Source: Gemmatimonadota bacterium
Lineage (GTDB): Bacteria > Gemmatimonadota > Gemmatimonadetes > Gemmatimonadales > GWC2-71-9
Assembly (NCBI GenBank): GCA_016713785.1
Contig: JADJOM010000003.1
Span: 806,001 to 870,000 of the forward strand
Direction of reading: 5' to 3'
DNA length: 64,000 bases
The notes below the pieces were generated by a model that was not told where the DNA came from, ran no database searches, and was given only the letters and a program-made list of their open reading frames with translations. Of the stretch, positions 10,354 through 23,112 are shown piece by piece. Numbering within the stretch: position 1 is the stretch's first letter; every line of letters begins with the position of its first letter. Position numbers and translations under genes: made by a program.

Positions 10354-12039
10354 CTAGTCGTCGGCGTCACGGGCTCCCGCCTCGAGGCGGTCGCCCAGCC
10401 AGTCCACCAGGAGGAAGGCTTCGAGCAGCAGGGCCGCCGCCGCCACCGCGCCGGCCGGGAGCGCCGCCCAGGGCCCGATGCGCCCGTGGAGCAGGTAGCC
10501 GATCCCGCCCCCGAGCGCAGCGGGCCCGACGAGGAACAGCAGGAGCAGCAGGAAGGAGACCCCCGCGGTGAGCAGGTGCTGCCCCATCTGCTCGATGCCG
10601 CCGGGGCGGATCTCGGTGCGCACCCATGCCGGGTACAGGAGGGCGCCCCCGTTCTGGATGCCGAGGGACACGATGTTGATGCCGGCCAGCACCGCGAGGG
10701 CCGGAACCGTGAGCAGCACCAACTGCGAAGCGGGGAGCGGCAGCCGGTCCTGCGCCAGCAGCGCCCCCAGGCCGACGCCGCCCAGGACCAGCTGGAGCGC
10801 GGTCAGGACCGAGGCTGAGGAGAGGATCATCCCCGTCATGATCTGCCGGCCGGGGAGTGGCCAGGAGCGGATCAGGTCGAGGTGCTCGACCTCACCACGC
10901 AGGTCCACCCGGACCCACTGGGGGCCGAGCAGGGTCAGCATGCCCGCCCAGGAGAGCGCGAGCACGCCGACGAAGCCCAGCATGTTGCCGCTCTCCTCGC
11001 CGACCACACCGCCCACCACGACGATGCCGACCAGCAGGAGCAGGAGCGTGAGCAGGGACGCGGGGCTCGTGGTGCGCAGCAGCCGGGTGAGGTTCTTCCA
11101 CATGATGGCCAGCACCGGCGAGCCCGTGGCGCCCAGCGGCAGTCGGCGACGGTGGGCCTCGGGACGGAGCGGCGCGACCGTCCCTTGCCGCCGCCAGCGT
11201 GAGAGCAGTTCCGCGCGACGCGCGCTCGCCTCGATGGCCGCTTCCTCGAAGCTGCGGTCCGCCCGCAGGATCCATAGTACGTGCAACCCCACCACGAGGA
11301 GCCCCGCCGGCAGCGCCCGCGCGAACGCCCAGCCCGATTCCGCCGCGAGCGGCCCGAGCGGCAGCCGGAAGGGCCACACCAGCCACGAGAGCGGGGCCGT
11401 CCCGGCGAGCGTCAGGAGCCACTCGAGCGGATTCCCGTTGGGCGGTGCGAGCTGCCGTGCGGTGACCACGCCCACGCCGACAAGCAGGCCCGCCACCACC
11501 ACCGTGGGCCAGGTCCGCCGCCACCCCGCGCGGCCATGCACGAGCAGGCTGTCCCGGGTGAGGGCCGTCCCCAGCCGGTGCAGGGAGAGGGTAGTGAAGA
11601 AGATCCACAGCCCGGCCATGTGGAGCAGCGGGTGGGCGCCGTCGGCCCGGCGCCAGAACAGCATGGTCCAGAGCAGCACGTTGAAGAGGACGAGCACCTG
11701 GTTGCGTCCCAGCTTGTAGGCCAGGAGCGCCGCGCGGGACAGCGGGGCGGGGAAGAGGAACTGGACCTCCGCGGGCGCGAAGGCCAGGGCGCTCCGGTCG
11801 GCGCCGAGCAGCCACCACTTGGCCACCAGTACCAGCAGGAACAGCGTCCCCCCGCCCGCCACGGCGCGGGTGGCCAGCCCGCCCCCGGGCCCCGCCCGCT
11901 GGCCGAAGAGCACCAGGCCCAGGTAGGCCACGCCCACCAGCACCGCGAGCGCGTAGCGGGGGCTGCGGAGCTGGCGCAGCAGCCGGCGGCCGCGGTTCCA
12001 GGCGGTGCAGCGCAGCAGGTAGAGCGCGGCATCCGTCAC
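10354..12039 (-). CDS. ABC-2 type exporter, large permease subunit
   Basis: Integral membrane partner of the ATPase encoded just upstream. From GTG 12039 it has 561 residues and roughly twelve hydrophobic segments in two halves, each opening near TKN/WKNLTRLLRT-type amphipathic stretches, as in large ABC-2 exporters (about 500-560 residues). The start overlaps the ATPase TGA by four nt (GTGA), so the two are coupled; longer in-frame upstream extensions run inside the ATPase gene and are arginine/proline-rich shadows. A VanZ-like gene follows after 169 nt. Substrate unknown; these transporters commonly export lipids, peptides or drugs. These are the only reverse-strand genes on the left arm. 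Confidence 0.8.
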   Translation of the reverse strand: MTDAALYLLRCTAWNRGRRLLRQLRSPRYALAVLVGVAYLGLVLFGQRAGPGGGLATRAVAGGGTLFLLVLVAKWWLLGADRSALAFAPAEVQFLFPAPLSRAALLAYKLGRNQVLVLFNVLLWTMLFWRRADGAHPLLHMAGLWIFFTTLSLHRLGTALTRDSLLVHGRAGWRRTWPTVVVAGLLVGVGVVTARQLAPPNGNPLEWLLTLAGTAPLSWLVWPFRLPLGPLAAESGWAFARALPAGLLVVGLHVLWILRADRSFEEAAIEASARRAELLSRWRRQGTVAPLRPEAHRRRLPLGATGSPVLAIMWKNLTRLLRTTSPASLLTLLLLLVGIVVVGGVVGEESGNMLGFVGVLALSWAGMLTLLGPQWVRVDLRGEVEHLDLIRSWPLPGRQIMTGMILSSASVLTALQLVLGGVGLGALLAQDRLPLPASQLVLLTVPALAVLAGINIVSLGIQNGGALLYPAWVRTEIRPGGIEQMGQHLLTAGVSFLLLLLFLVGPAALGGGIGYLLHGRIGPWAALPAGAVAAAALLLEAFLLVDWLGDRLEAGARDADD

Positions 12040-12773
12040 GCCGACGGCGGCTCCCCGTGCCCGGTGAGGGAAAGGAAGAGGTCTTCCAGGCCACGCCCGC
12101 TGAACTCCGGGCGCCCCGCGGCAATCTCCGCCACGGTGCCCATGGCCACGCGCTGCCCGTTCTGGATGATCAGCACCCGGGTGCAGAGCTCCTCGACCAG
12201 CGGGAGCAGGTGCGAGCTCAGGATGACCGCCGCCCCCGACTCCGCCCGGGCCGCGATCGTGCGCTTCATCCGCCGGATGCCCACCGGATCGAGCCCGGTC
12301 AGCGGTTCGTCGAGGATCAGCACCCGCGGCTGGTGGATCAGCCCGCACGCGATCGCCAGCTTCTGGCGCATGCCGCGCGACAACTCACTGGCCAGGCTGT
12401 CGGCCTTGTCCGACAGCTCCAGTTCCTCCAGCAGTTCCGGGGCACGCCCCACCGCCTCGGGCTGGCGGTACAGCCGCGCCACGAAGCCCAGGTGCTCCAG
12501 GACGGTCAGGTAGTCGAACAGCTGGGGCTCATCGGGGATGAAGGCGAGTGCCGCCTTGGCGGCGACCGGGGCGTGCGCGAGGTTGTGGCCGGCGATCCGG
12601 ATCTGGCCCTGGGTCGGCGGGATGATCCCTGCCAGGCTGCGGAGGGTGGTGGTCTTCCCGGCGCCATTGGGACCCACCAGGCCGAGGATCTCCCCGGCCG
12701 GGACGTGAAAGGAGAGCCCTTGCACCGCCGTGAGGGCCCCATACACCTTCGTGAGGTCTTGGACGTCGATCAC
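12036..12773 (-). CDS. ABC transporter ATP-binding protein (ABC-2/CcmA type)
   Basis: Energises the permease encoded downstream. The 245-residue protein has Walker [11 protein letters not shown], signature LSRGMRQKLAIA, Walker B VLILDEPLTGLD and an H-loop SSHLL; the D-loop and Q-loop (IPDEPQLFDYLT) are present. The C-terminus matches ABC-2 ATPases of exporters. GTG 12773 is preceded by GGGAG at about seven nt, and the protein then starts at VIDVQDLTKVYG, the usual N-terminus; an upstream TTG at 12842 would add a low-quality 23-residue tail. It is divergent from the + strand gene at 12875, so the 100-nt gap probably holds two promoters. Confidence 0.9.
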   Translation of the reverse strand: MIDVQDLTKVYGALTAVQGLSFHVPAGEILGLVGPNGAGKTTTLRSLAGIIPPTQGQIRIAGHNLAHAPVAAKAALAFIPDEPQLFDYLTVLEHLGFVARLYRQPEAVGRAPELLEELELSDKADSLASELSRGMRQKLAIACGLIHQPRVLILDEPLTGLDPVGIRRMKRTIAARAESGAAVILSSHLLPLVEELCTRVLIIQNGQRVAMGTVAEIAAGRPEFSGRGLEDLFLSLTGHGEPPSA

Positions 12774-12874
12774 TGCCGGTCTCCCGCCCGATTCCGCTGA
12801 AACCAACACTCGGGCTCGCGCGTCTCTAGATGAAACACCCAACCCGCTCGGGGTCGGGACCCGGGGAGCAGGAT

Positions 12875-13840
12875 ATGCGAAACTACTGGATCAGGATCCT
12901 CGCCGGCGCCGTGGGCATCTTCGCCATCGGCATGGCGCTCATCACCGGCTTCCGGGCGATGAAGTCCAAGGTCACCACCACCTTCAACAGCACCGACCCG
13001 ATCCCCATCCCGCTGGTCGGGCTGTTGCCGTTCCGGCTCGACGACGCGAAGCTCGGCAGCCTCAGCCGGGTGGAGTTCCTCCGGCACGATCCGGAACACC
13101 TCTCCGGCGTGCGCGTCCTCGTGAAGCTGGCCGATTCCGTCGGACCGGACCGGCTCCGCGAGTGCGTGCTGGTGGTCGATGACGTCGAGCGGATCAATGA
13201 CCGGACGACGTTCCGGTGTGCCCCGATCGGCGGGATACCGGCCGGGGCCGAGGAGTTCGGCACGGTTCGGGTGCAGGGGATGCCGGACAGCTTCCCGCTC
13301 TTCCTGCCCACCAAGGTGGTCGCCGACCTGCGGCGCACCGAGATCCGGCTGGACCACAACGGCCTGCACGTGAACAGTATCCCCGACCCCGTCCACGCGG
13401 CCATGGAGGCCAAGGCCGATTCCCTGCGGGAGGCCCTGGGCGATCGGATCGAGGCCCGGTCCGACTCGGTGGATGACCTGCGCTCCCGCGCCGACGAGCT
13501 CGAGGACTCCTCCGCCCGCCTCGGCGCCGCGCAGCGGCGGGTTGTGGAGCGCCAGGCCGACTCCGCGCGGACTGCCATGCGGGCCATGATCGACCGGATG
13601 AAGGCGGATGAGGCACGGTTGGGGGCGGTCGAGCGCATGGGCGAGTTCTCCCCGGAGCAGGTGGATTCGCTGGCCCGGATGGGTCGGCGGATCGCGGACT
13701 CGGTGCTGGGTGAGGTCGCCCGGCAGCTGCAGCAGGCGCGGCTCCAGGTCGAGGGGCAGGGCGCCGCAGCCACCGGCACGGGGGCGCCCGCGGTGCCCCG
13801 GGTCAGCGTTGAAGCCCCGCCGCCCCCTCCGCGACCCTGA
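12875..13840 (+). CDS. Unidentified single-pass membrane protein with coiled coil
   Basis: Not recognised. The 321-residue product starts MRNYWIRIL and has one N-terminal hydrophobic helix (about residues 5-23) that looks like a signal anchor, so the rest probably faces the periplasm. Middle residues about 35-190 form a globular part with [16 protein letters not shown] and CVLVVDD segments. Residues about 190-290 are a charged, heptad-like coiled coil ([18 protein letters not shown], repeated ADS/DSV units), followed by an alanine-rich and proline-rich tail. GGAG before the ATG at 12875 supports this start over one at 12830. It stands between a divergent ABC operon and pabA. The ADS repeats resemble tails of Gemmatimonadota secreted proteins, but I cannot assign a family. 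Confidence 0.7.
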   Translation: MRNYWIRILAGAVGIFAIGMALITGFRAMKSKVTTTFNSTDPIPIPLVGLLPFRLDDAKLGSLSRVEFLRHDPEHLSGVRVLVKLADSVGPDRLRECVLVVDDVERINDRTTFRCAPIGGIPAGAEEFGTVRVQGMPDSFPLFLPTKVVADLRRTEIRLDHNGLHVNSIPDPVHAAMEAKADSLREALGDRIEARSDSVDDLRSRADELEDSSARLGAAQRRVVERQADSARTAMRAMIDRMKADEARLGAVERMGEFSPEQVDSLARMGRRIADSVLGEVARQLQQARLQVEGQGAAATGTGAPAVPRVSVEAPPPPPRP

Positions 13841-13853
13841 CCGAGGCGCCGGC

Positions 13854-14468
13854 ATGCTCCTGGTACTCGACAACTATGACAGCTTCACCTACAACCTGGT
13901 CCAGTATGTGGGGGAACTCGGGGCGGAGCCGGTCGTTTACCGCAACGATGCCCTCACGGTGGACCAGGCCCTCGCGCTAGGCCCCGAGGCGATCATCATC
14001 TCGCCCGGTCCCGGCGAGCCCCGCGACGCCGGGATCTCGATCCCCCTGATCCGGGCAGCCGCGGGCCGTGTGCCCCTCCTCGGCGTCTGCCTGGGGCACC
14101 AGGCCATGGGGGAGGCGTATGGTGGTCGGGTGGTCCGTGCCGGGCGGCTCATGCACGGCAAGACCACCCAGGTGACCCACCTCGGGGAGGGACTCTTCCG
14201 CGGCCTGCCGAATCCCCTGACGGTTATGCGCTACCACTCCCTGGTCGTCGCCGCCGAGGATTTCCCGGCCGAGCTCGAAATGACGGCGTGGTCCATGGAT
14301 CGGCCGCGGGGGCAGGAGGTCATGGCGCTCCGGCACCGGACCCACCCCCAGTTCGGGGTCCAATTCCACCCGGAGTCGATTGCCACGGAGGCCGGGCGGG
14401 AGCTCCTGTCCAACTTCCTGCGGCTGGCCGCCGCCTGGCGTACAGACCGGGTGGCCGCAATCGCCTAA
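13854..14468 (+). CDS. pabA: Glutamine amidotransferase, anthranilate/para-aminobenzoate synthase component II
   Basis: Releases ammonia from glutamine for anthranilate or 4-amino-4-deoxychorismate synthesis (tryptophan or folate). The 204-residue class I glutaminase has nucleophile C79 in [10 protein letters not shown], the His-Glu pair at H172/E174 (QFHPES), the oxyanion strand [12 protein letters not shown] and the N-terminal [13 protein letters not shown]. Whether it serves TrpE or PabB cannot be told, since the partner subunit is not in the window; bacteria often share one subunit. ATG 13854 begins 14 nt after the previous stop. The gene ends with TAA just before a 10-bp hairpin at 14513-14549, so it may be the last gene of its transcript. 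Confidence 0.93.
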   Translation: MLLVLDNYDSFTYNLVQYVGELGAEPVVYRNDALTVDQALALGPEAIIISPGPGEPRDAGISIPLIRAAAGRVPLLGVCLGHQAMGEAYGGRVVRAGRLMHGKTTQVTHLGEGLFRGLPNPLTVMRYHSLVVAAEDFPAELEMTAWSMDRPRGQEVMALRHRTHPQFGVQFHPESIATEAGRELLSNFLRLAAAWRTDRVAAIA

Positions 14469-14512
14469 CCACTTGACGGATAATCAGCTAGGCACTACGA
14501 CCTGGCCCCCCG

Positions 14513-14554
14513 AGCCGCCCGGCACGACTTTTGACAGGACCGGGCGGCTTTATT
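14513..14554 (+). terminator. Hairpin with U-rich tail after pabA
   Basis: A perfect 10-bp inverted repeat (14513-14522 and 14540-14549) with a 17-nt loop is followed by TTATTA. This suits an intrinsic terminator for pabA. The loop contains TTGACA (14531-14536), so the same bases may also form part of a kdsB promoter. Confidence 0.6.
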
Positions 14555-14559
14555 ACGTT
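14531..14559 (+). promoter_or_regulatory. Candidate promoter for the kds-lpt operon
   Basis: A perfect -35 hexamer TTGACA (14531-14536), 17-nt spacer, and a weak -10 TACGTT (14554-14559) sit immediately before the kdsB ATG at 14565. With this placement the transcript would start at about the ATG, giving a leaderless or very short leader mRNA. The -10 match is poor, and the -35 lies in the loop of the pabA hairpin, so the call is tentative. A TTGACG at 14473 with TACGAC 17 nt later is an alternative. Confidence 0.3.
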
Positions 14560-14564
14560 CGGAA

Positions 14565-16975
<2,411 letters not shown>

Positions 16976-16976
16976 G

Positions 16977-17816
16977 ATGCCCTGGACCTTTCGCGGGGCG
17001 CCGTTGCTGGTGGCCGGCCCCTGCGTGGTCGAGCCGGGCGACATCATGCCCCGCGTGGCGGAACGGCTGGCGGGGCTCGGCGTCCGGCTCGGCATCCCGG
17101 TCTGCTTCAAGGCCAGCGTGGACAAGGCCAACCGCGCCCGGGGCGACGCGCCCCGCGGGCCGGGGTTCGAGGCGGGCTTACGGTTGCTCGAGCGGGTCCG
17201 GCGGGAAAGCGGGTTGCCGGTCCTGACCGATATTCACGAGCCGGGCCAGGCGGCCCTCGCCGCCGAGGTGGCCGACGCCCTGCAGGTCCCGGCCTTTCTC
17301 TGCCGCCAGACCGACCTGCTCGTGGCCGCGGGTCGCACAGGGCGGCCGGTGAACATCAAGAAGGGGCAGTGGATGGCCCCCGAGGCGATGGCCGGGGCGG
17401 CCGAGAAGGTGCGCGCGGCCGGGGGGATGGACCTCGCCGTGACTGAACGGGGGACCAGTTTCGGGTACGGGGACCTCGTGGTGGACATGCGGAGCTTCGC
17501 CCGGTTGCGCGAGGCCTGCCTGGCGCCGGTCCTCTTCGACGCCACCCACGCCGTGCAGCAGCCGGGGCAGGGCGCGGGTGGGGCCACCGGCGGACAGCGC
17601 GAGCACATTCCCGCCCTGCTGCTGGCCGCCGCCGCGGCCGGCGCGGATGGGTTCTTCCTCGAGACGCATCCGGCCCCGGATCGCGCGCCGAGCGATGGGG
17701 CCACCCAGTGGCCGCTGGACCAGCTGGAGCCGCTGGTGGAACGCGCCCTCGACGTGTGGCACGCCGCCCGGGTGGGGCGGGGCGCCACCGCCTCGGGCCG
17801 CCGGGGGCCGGAGTGA
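16977..17816 (+). CDS. kdsA: 3-deoxy-8-phosphooctulonate synthase
   Basis: Condenses phosphoenolpyruvate and arabinose-5-phosphate to Kdo-8-phosphate. The 279-residue TIM-barrel protein has LLVAGPCVVEPGD, CFKASVDKANR, TDIHEPGQAALA, LCRQTDLL, VNIKKGQWMAP and the GTSFGYGDLVVDMRSF and FDATHAVQQPG segments of KdsA. The asparagine of VDKAN supports a metal-independent form, since metal-dependent KdsA has Cys there; CxxC-type Cys is absent. The ATG follows the pyrG stop by one base, and its TGA overlaps the kdsC GTG by four nt. Confidence 0.95.
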   Translation: MPWTFRGAPLLVAGPCVVEPGDIMPRVAERLAGLGVRLGIPVCFKASVDKANRARGDAPRGPGFEAGLRLLERVRRESGLPVLTDIHEPGQAALAAEVADALQVPAFLCRQTDLLVAAGRTGRPVNIKKGQWMAPEAMAGAAEKVRAAGGMDLAVTERGTSFGYGDLVVDMRSFARLREACLAPVLFDATHAVQQPGQGAGGATGGQREHIPALLLAAAAAGADGFFLETHPAPDRAPSDGATQWPLDQLEPLVERALDVWHAARVGRGATASGRRGPE

Positions 17817-18364
17817 TCGACGGCGCGGTCGCCGGCCGCATCAAGCTGCTCGGCCTGGACGTCGATGGCGTGATCACCAACAACGCCATCTACCTCGGGC
17901 TGGTGGAGGGCCAGCGGATCGAGTTCAAGCAGTTCGACATCCAGGATGGGCTGGCCATGGGCCTGGCCCGCCGGATGGGGCTGCTGGTGGCGTGGGTGAG
18001 CGGTCGCTATTCCGATGCCACCACGCTCCGGGCCACCGAGCTCCGGGTCGACGAGGTGATCCAGGACAAGGGCGCCCGCAAGGTGCCGGCGATGACGGAG
18101 ATGCTGCTTCGGCGCGGCATCGGCTGGGACGAGGTGGCGTTCCTGGGCGATGACCTGGCCGATATCCCGGTGCTGCGGCGGGTCGGACTGCCGCTGGCGG
18201 TGGCCAACGCGGTGGATGAAGTGAAGCGCCTCGCGGCCTGTACCACCCGTGCCAGCGGCGGCGCCGGCGCGGTGCGGGAGGCGATCGAGCTGCTCCTGCG
18301 AGCCCAGGGGCGCTGGGACGACGCGGTGCGGGTCTATCTCGAGGACCGGGGAGAACAGGCATGA
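17813..18364 (+). CDS. kdsC: Kdo-8-phosphate phosphatase
   Basis: HAD-superfamily enzyme that removes phosphate from Kdo-8-phosphate. The 183-residue protein has motif I LGLDVDGVITNN (D16, D18), the specific IEFKQFDIQDGLAMGL loop, motif II VSGR and motif IV GDDLADIPVLRRVG. KdsC is a compact C0-type HAD without a cap domain, in keeping with its length. GTG 17813 overlaps the kdsA stop. kdsD (arabinose-5-phosphate isomerase), often between kdsA and kdsC, is not in the window and must lie elsewhere. Confidence 0.95.
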   Translation: MIDGAVAGRIKLLGLDVDGVITNNAIYLGLVEGQRIEFKQFDIQDGLAMGLARRMGLLVAWVSGRYSDATTLRATELRVDEVIQDKGARKVPAMTEMLLRRGIGWDEVAFLGDDLADIPVLRRVGLPLAVANAVDEVKRLAACTTRASGGAGAVREAIELLLRAQGRWDDAVRVYLEDRGEQA

Positions 18365-18945
18365 GGCGTGATGGGGTCGCGTGGCTGGGGCTGCTGCTCG
18401 GCGTGGGGGGCCTGGCGGCCTGCTCCGATGAGGGCGTGAAGCCGACGGTCACCGTCACCGCGGCCGACACCGCCGACCAGGTGCTGACCCGGATGGAGCA
18501 CCTCATCACCACCGATGGGGTGCGGCGCACCCGCGTGCTGGCCGACACCGCCTACATCTACGAACCGACCCAGCTGGCGCGGCTCAAGCAGGTCACGGTG
18601 ACGTTCTTCGATGCCAACGGCCTGGAGCGGTCCACGGTGACGGCCGATTCCGGCCTGTACCAGATGCGCGACGGTTCGATGACGGCGTGGGAGCATGTGG
18701 TGGGCAAGACCCCGGACGGCAAGCGGCTGACCAGCAACGAACTGCGCTACGACGCCCGCAGCCGGGAGATCTCCTCCACCAAGCCATTTGTGTTCGACCG
18801 CCCGGGGCAGCACCTGGAGGGCAATGGCTTCGTGAGCGATCCCGACTTTGCCAACGTGCGCGCCCAGCAGCCGCGGGCCCACCAGCTGCCCGGCCAGGAC
18901 GGCGCTCCCGCGGGCGGCGGCATCCGCCTGCCGGGGCAGGACTGA
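18361..18945 (+). CDS. lptC: LPS export protein LptC, lipoprotein form
   Basis: Component of the LPS bridge between inner and outer membranes. The 194-residue product has a signal ending in GLAACS (lipobox), then the single LptC beta-jellyroll domain: [30 protein letters not shown] and [42 protein letters not shown], typical of the LptC/OstA fold with repeating beta strands. Unlike E. coli LptC (one TM anchor) it seems lipid-anchored. The tail is glycine/proline-rich. ATG 18361 overlaps the kdsC stop, so the operon is translationally coupled. Confidence 0.85.
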   Translation: MRRDGVAWLGLLLGVGGLAACSDEGVKPTVTVTAADTADQVLTRMEHLITTDGVRRTRVLADTAYIYEPTQLARLKQVTVTFFDANGLERSTVTADSGLYQMRDGSMTAWEHVVGKTPDGKRLTSNELRYDARSREISSTKPFVFDRPGQHLEGNGFVSDPDFANVRAQQPRAHQLPGQDGAPAGGGIRLPGQD

Positions 18946-18950
18946 CCCGC

Positions 18951-20284
18951 ATGCGGCACGGCGCGCCCCTCCTGCTCCTCCTGGCCCTGCCGCTCGCCGG
19001 GCAGGCCCGGCCGGCCCCGCGGAGCGGGGGGTGCAGCTTCTCGCTCGACTACGTGGGCGGGGTGGGCACGCAGCAGGTGTTCGGCGCCGACACCAACTAC
19101 TACGCCGGCGGCGGCGTCCGGATCAGCTGCACGGGGACGCCGGTCCGCATGGCCAGCGACTCGGTTGCGTTCTACGGCCGGGGGCGCAACACGATGGTGG
19201 TGTTCGTGGGCCGCGTGAAGTACCGCGACTCGCTGATCACCCAGGACGCCGACCTCGGCACCTACTACAAGAACGGCGAGCGGTGGGAAGCCCGTGGCAA
19301 CGTCGTGACCGAGAACCTGCAGAATGGTTCCACGCTTCGGGGCCCGTCACTGGACTACCTCCGCACCATGGCCGGGGTCCGGGATACCGCGGAGCTGTTC
19401 GCCATCGGGCGGCCCGTGATCCACTCCGTGACCACCGATTCCACCGGCGCGCGAGGCGAGCCCTACGTGGTCGTCGGGGACCGGGTGCGGATGAAGGGCA
19501 ACGACCGGCTGTGGGCCGGGGGCCGGGTCACCGTGGATCGCAGCGACTTCGCCGCCCGGGGCGACTCGCTCTTCCTCGACACCGGACCAGGAAACCACGG
19601 GTTGCTGCTCGGGACCCCCTCGATGCATGGGCTCGGCCGCGATTCGTTCGAACTGACCGGCCGGCGCATCGAGCTGACGCTCGACGGTCAGGCCATCACC
19701 TACGTCACGGCGGTGGACAGCGGCCACGCGGTGAGCGCCGACCTGGACCTGGTGGCCGACACCATCGGCCTCGATCTGGAGGCGGAGCAACTGGTCCAGA
19801 CGCTGGCGTGGGGGCATGGGCTCCGGCCGCGCGGCCTCACCAGCGACTACGAGATCCGCGGCGACTCGCTGGCCTTCGACACGCCGGCCCGGGTGCTGCA
19901 CGAAGTCCGGGCCTTCCGGGCCGCCTGGGTGGGCGGGGCCCCGGACAGCGCCGGCGGGGAACGCGACTGGATGGCGGGCGACACCGTGGTGGCGCGGTTC
20001 ATCCAGTGGGACTCCGCGGGGAGCCAGCGGACCAGCCTCGGCACCCTGGCGGCCAGCGGCACGGCGCGGTCGTTCTACCGGGTGGCCAACGAGCAGCGAC
20101 CGGGCGGACTGCCGTCCATCAACTATGCGCGGGGAGACCAGATCACGGTGCACATGAAGCCGGCGGGCCGGCGCGGGGTCGAGCGGGTGGACCTGCGCGG
20201 ACGGGTGGATGGGCTCAACCTGGAGGCGGCGCCGGTCGCGCCGGCCCCGGGCGACTCGCTCCCCCCGGCCCGGCCGGAGGCCCG

Positions 20285-20288
<4 letters not shown>
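18951..20288 (+). CDS. lptA: Large LptA/OstA-like periplasmic LPS-transport protein
   Basis: The protein has 445 residues, about 2.5 times E. coli LptA. After a signal peptide ([15 protein letters not shown]) it shows repeated OstA-type strands: [65 protein letters not shown]. Placed between LptC and LptB it is the expected periplasmic bridge, but the size suggests several OstA repeats or a fused extra domain. The central region (about 190-360) is less like LptA and I do not assign it. A 5-nt gap separates it from lptC. Confidence is good for the OstA fold, lower for exact function. Confidence 0.75.
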
Positions 20289-21447
<1,159 letters not shown>

Positions 21448-21451
<4 letters not shown>

Positions 21452-23112
21452 GAACCGGGCTCTCGCAGCACACGTCCCTGCGGCAGGACCTGCGGATCAA
21501 CCCGCGCCTGTACCAGGCCATGGACATGCTGTACATGCCGATGATGGACCTGCAGCAGCACCTCAAGCAGGAACTCCTCACCAACCCCTTCCTCGACCTG
21601 GTGGAGCCGGAGGAAGAGGACGTGACCCAGGGCGACCAGACGCCCACCAAGGAAGAAGAGAAGGAGAAGATCAAGGAGGAGAACGAGACCGACTGGGAGG
21701 AGATCCTCCTCAACGGTTTCGAGGTGCAGGGCGGGGCCCGCGAGGAGTACGAGGAGAAGGAGTACACCGAGCCGGTCACCGTCGAGACCCACGACCTCCA
21801 GGACCACCTGCGCGAGCAGCTCATGCTCCTGGACCTCACGCCGCGGCAGAAGCTGCTCGTGGAGGAGTTCCTGGGGAACCTCAAGGACGACGGGTACCTC
21901 GCCGCCGGCCTCGACGAGATCCTCACCCAGGTGAACAAGCTCCTCGAGGAGCACGCCGACCGGGCCGCGGGCCGGACCCCGGTCCGCCCGGCCGCACCCG
22001 AGGAGGCCGACGACGACGATGCCTTCCCGGAGGTGTTCGGCGAGGACGTCGAGGAACCGGAGCCCGAGCCGGTGAAGCGCCCCCCGATGATGATCGGCGT
22101 GCCGGCGGGCGGCGCCACGATCATCGCGGAGGACGCCGTGCCCCCCCAGGCGCCCCTGGCGCCCTGGGTGCCGCGTCCCGGGATCCCGTACTTCAGCATG
22201 GCCGAAGTCGAGGAGATGCTGAAGATCCTGCAGCGGCTCGACCCGCCGGGGGTCTGCGCCCGCGACCTGCGCGAGTGCCTGCTGCTGCAGCTCGAGGAGC
22301 GGAAGGAACTGGAGAGCCTCACGTACCGGCTGGTCAATGAGGCCTTCCCCGACCTCATCGCCCATCGCTGGAACGACCTCGGCCGGCGCTTCGGCACCGA
22401 GCCGGCACGGGTCCAGGCGGCCGCGGACCTGCTGGCCCGCCTCGACCCCAAGCCGGGGCTCAAGTACTCCAACGCCGGCGACGGGTACGTGATCCCCGAC
22501 CTGGTGGTCGAGAAGATCGATGGCCAGTACCGGGTCTTCCTCAACGACACCGGCGTCCCGCGGCTCCGGCTCTCCCGCTCCTACCAGGAGCTGGCCCGCG
22601 ACAAGAAGAAGTTCACGCCCGAGCACCGCGAGTTCATCGCCTCCCGGATGAACAGCGCGAACTGGCTGATCCAGGCCATCGAGCAGCGCCGGCAGACCAT
22701 GCTCAAGGTGATGAACTTCATCGTCGACCGGCAGCGGGACTTCTTCGAGAAGGGGATCGAGTACCTCAAGCCCCTCACCCTGCGCGAGGTGGCCGAGGTG
22801 ATCAACATGCACGAGTCCACCGTCAGCCGGGTCACCAACGAGAAGTTCGTGCAGACCCCGCGCGGCGTGCTCCCCCTCAAGTTCTTCTTCTCGAGCGCGC
22901 TCTCGACCGCCAGCGGCGAGGATGCCAGCGCGCGCTCCATCCGGGCCAAGCTGCAGAAGATGGTGGCCGAGGAGAAGACCGGCGACCCGCTCACCGACCA
23001 GCAGATCGTGCACCTGTTCCAGGAGCAGGGCATCAAGATCGCCCGGCGCACCGTGGCCAAGTACCGCGACCAGCTCGGCATCCTCCCGGCCCGGATGCGC
23101 AAGCGGGTATGA
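21448..23112 (+). CDS. rpoN: RNA polymerase sigma-54 factor
   Basis: Alternative sigma factor recognising -24/-12 promoters. The 554-residue protein has region I ([25 protein letters not shown], Gln/Leu-rich), an expanded acidic and proline-rich region II (about residues 50-250, with [13 protein letters not shown]), region III with core-binding and the [24 protein letters not shown], and a C-terminal RpoN box ARRTVAKYR at about 532-540. GTG 21448 overlaps the lptB stop. It sits next to lptB as in many Gram-negatives. One sigma-54 promoter is visible in the window, before pilA. Confidence 0.97.
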
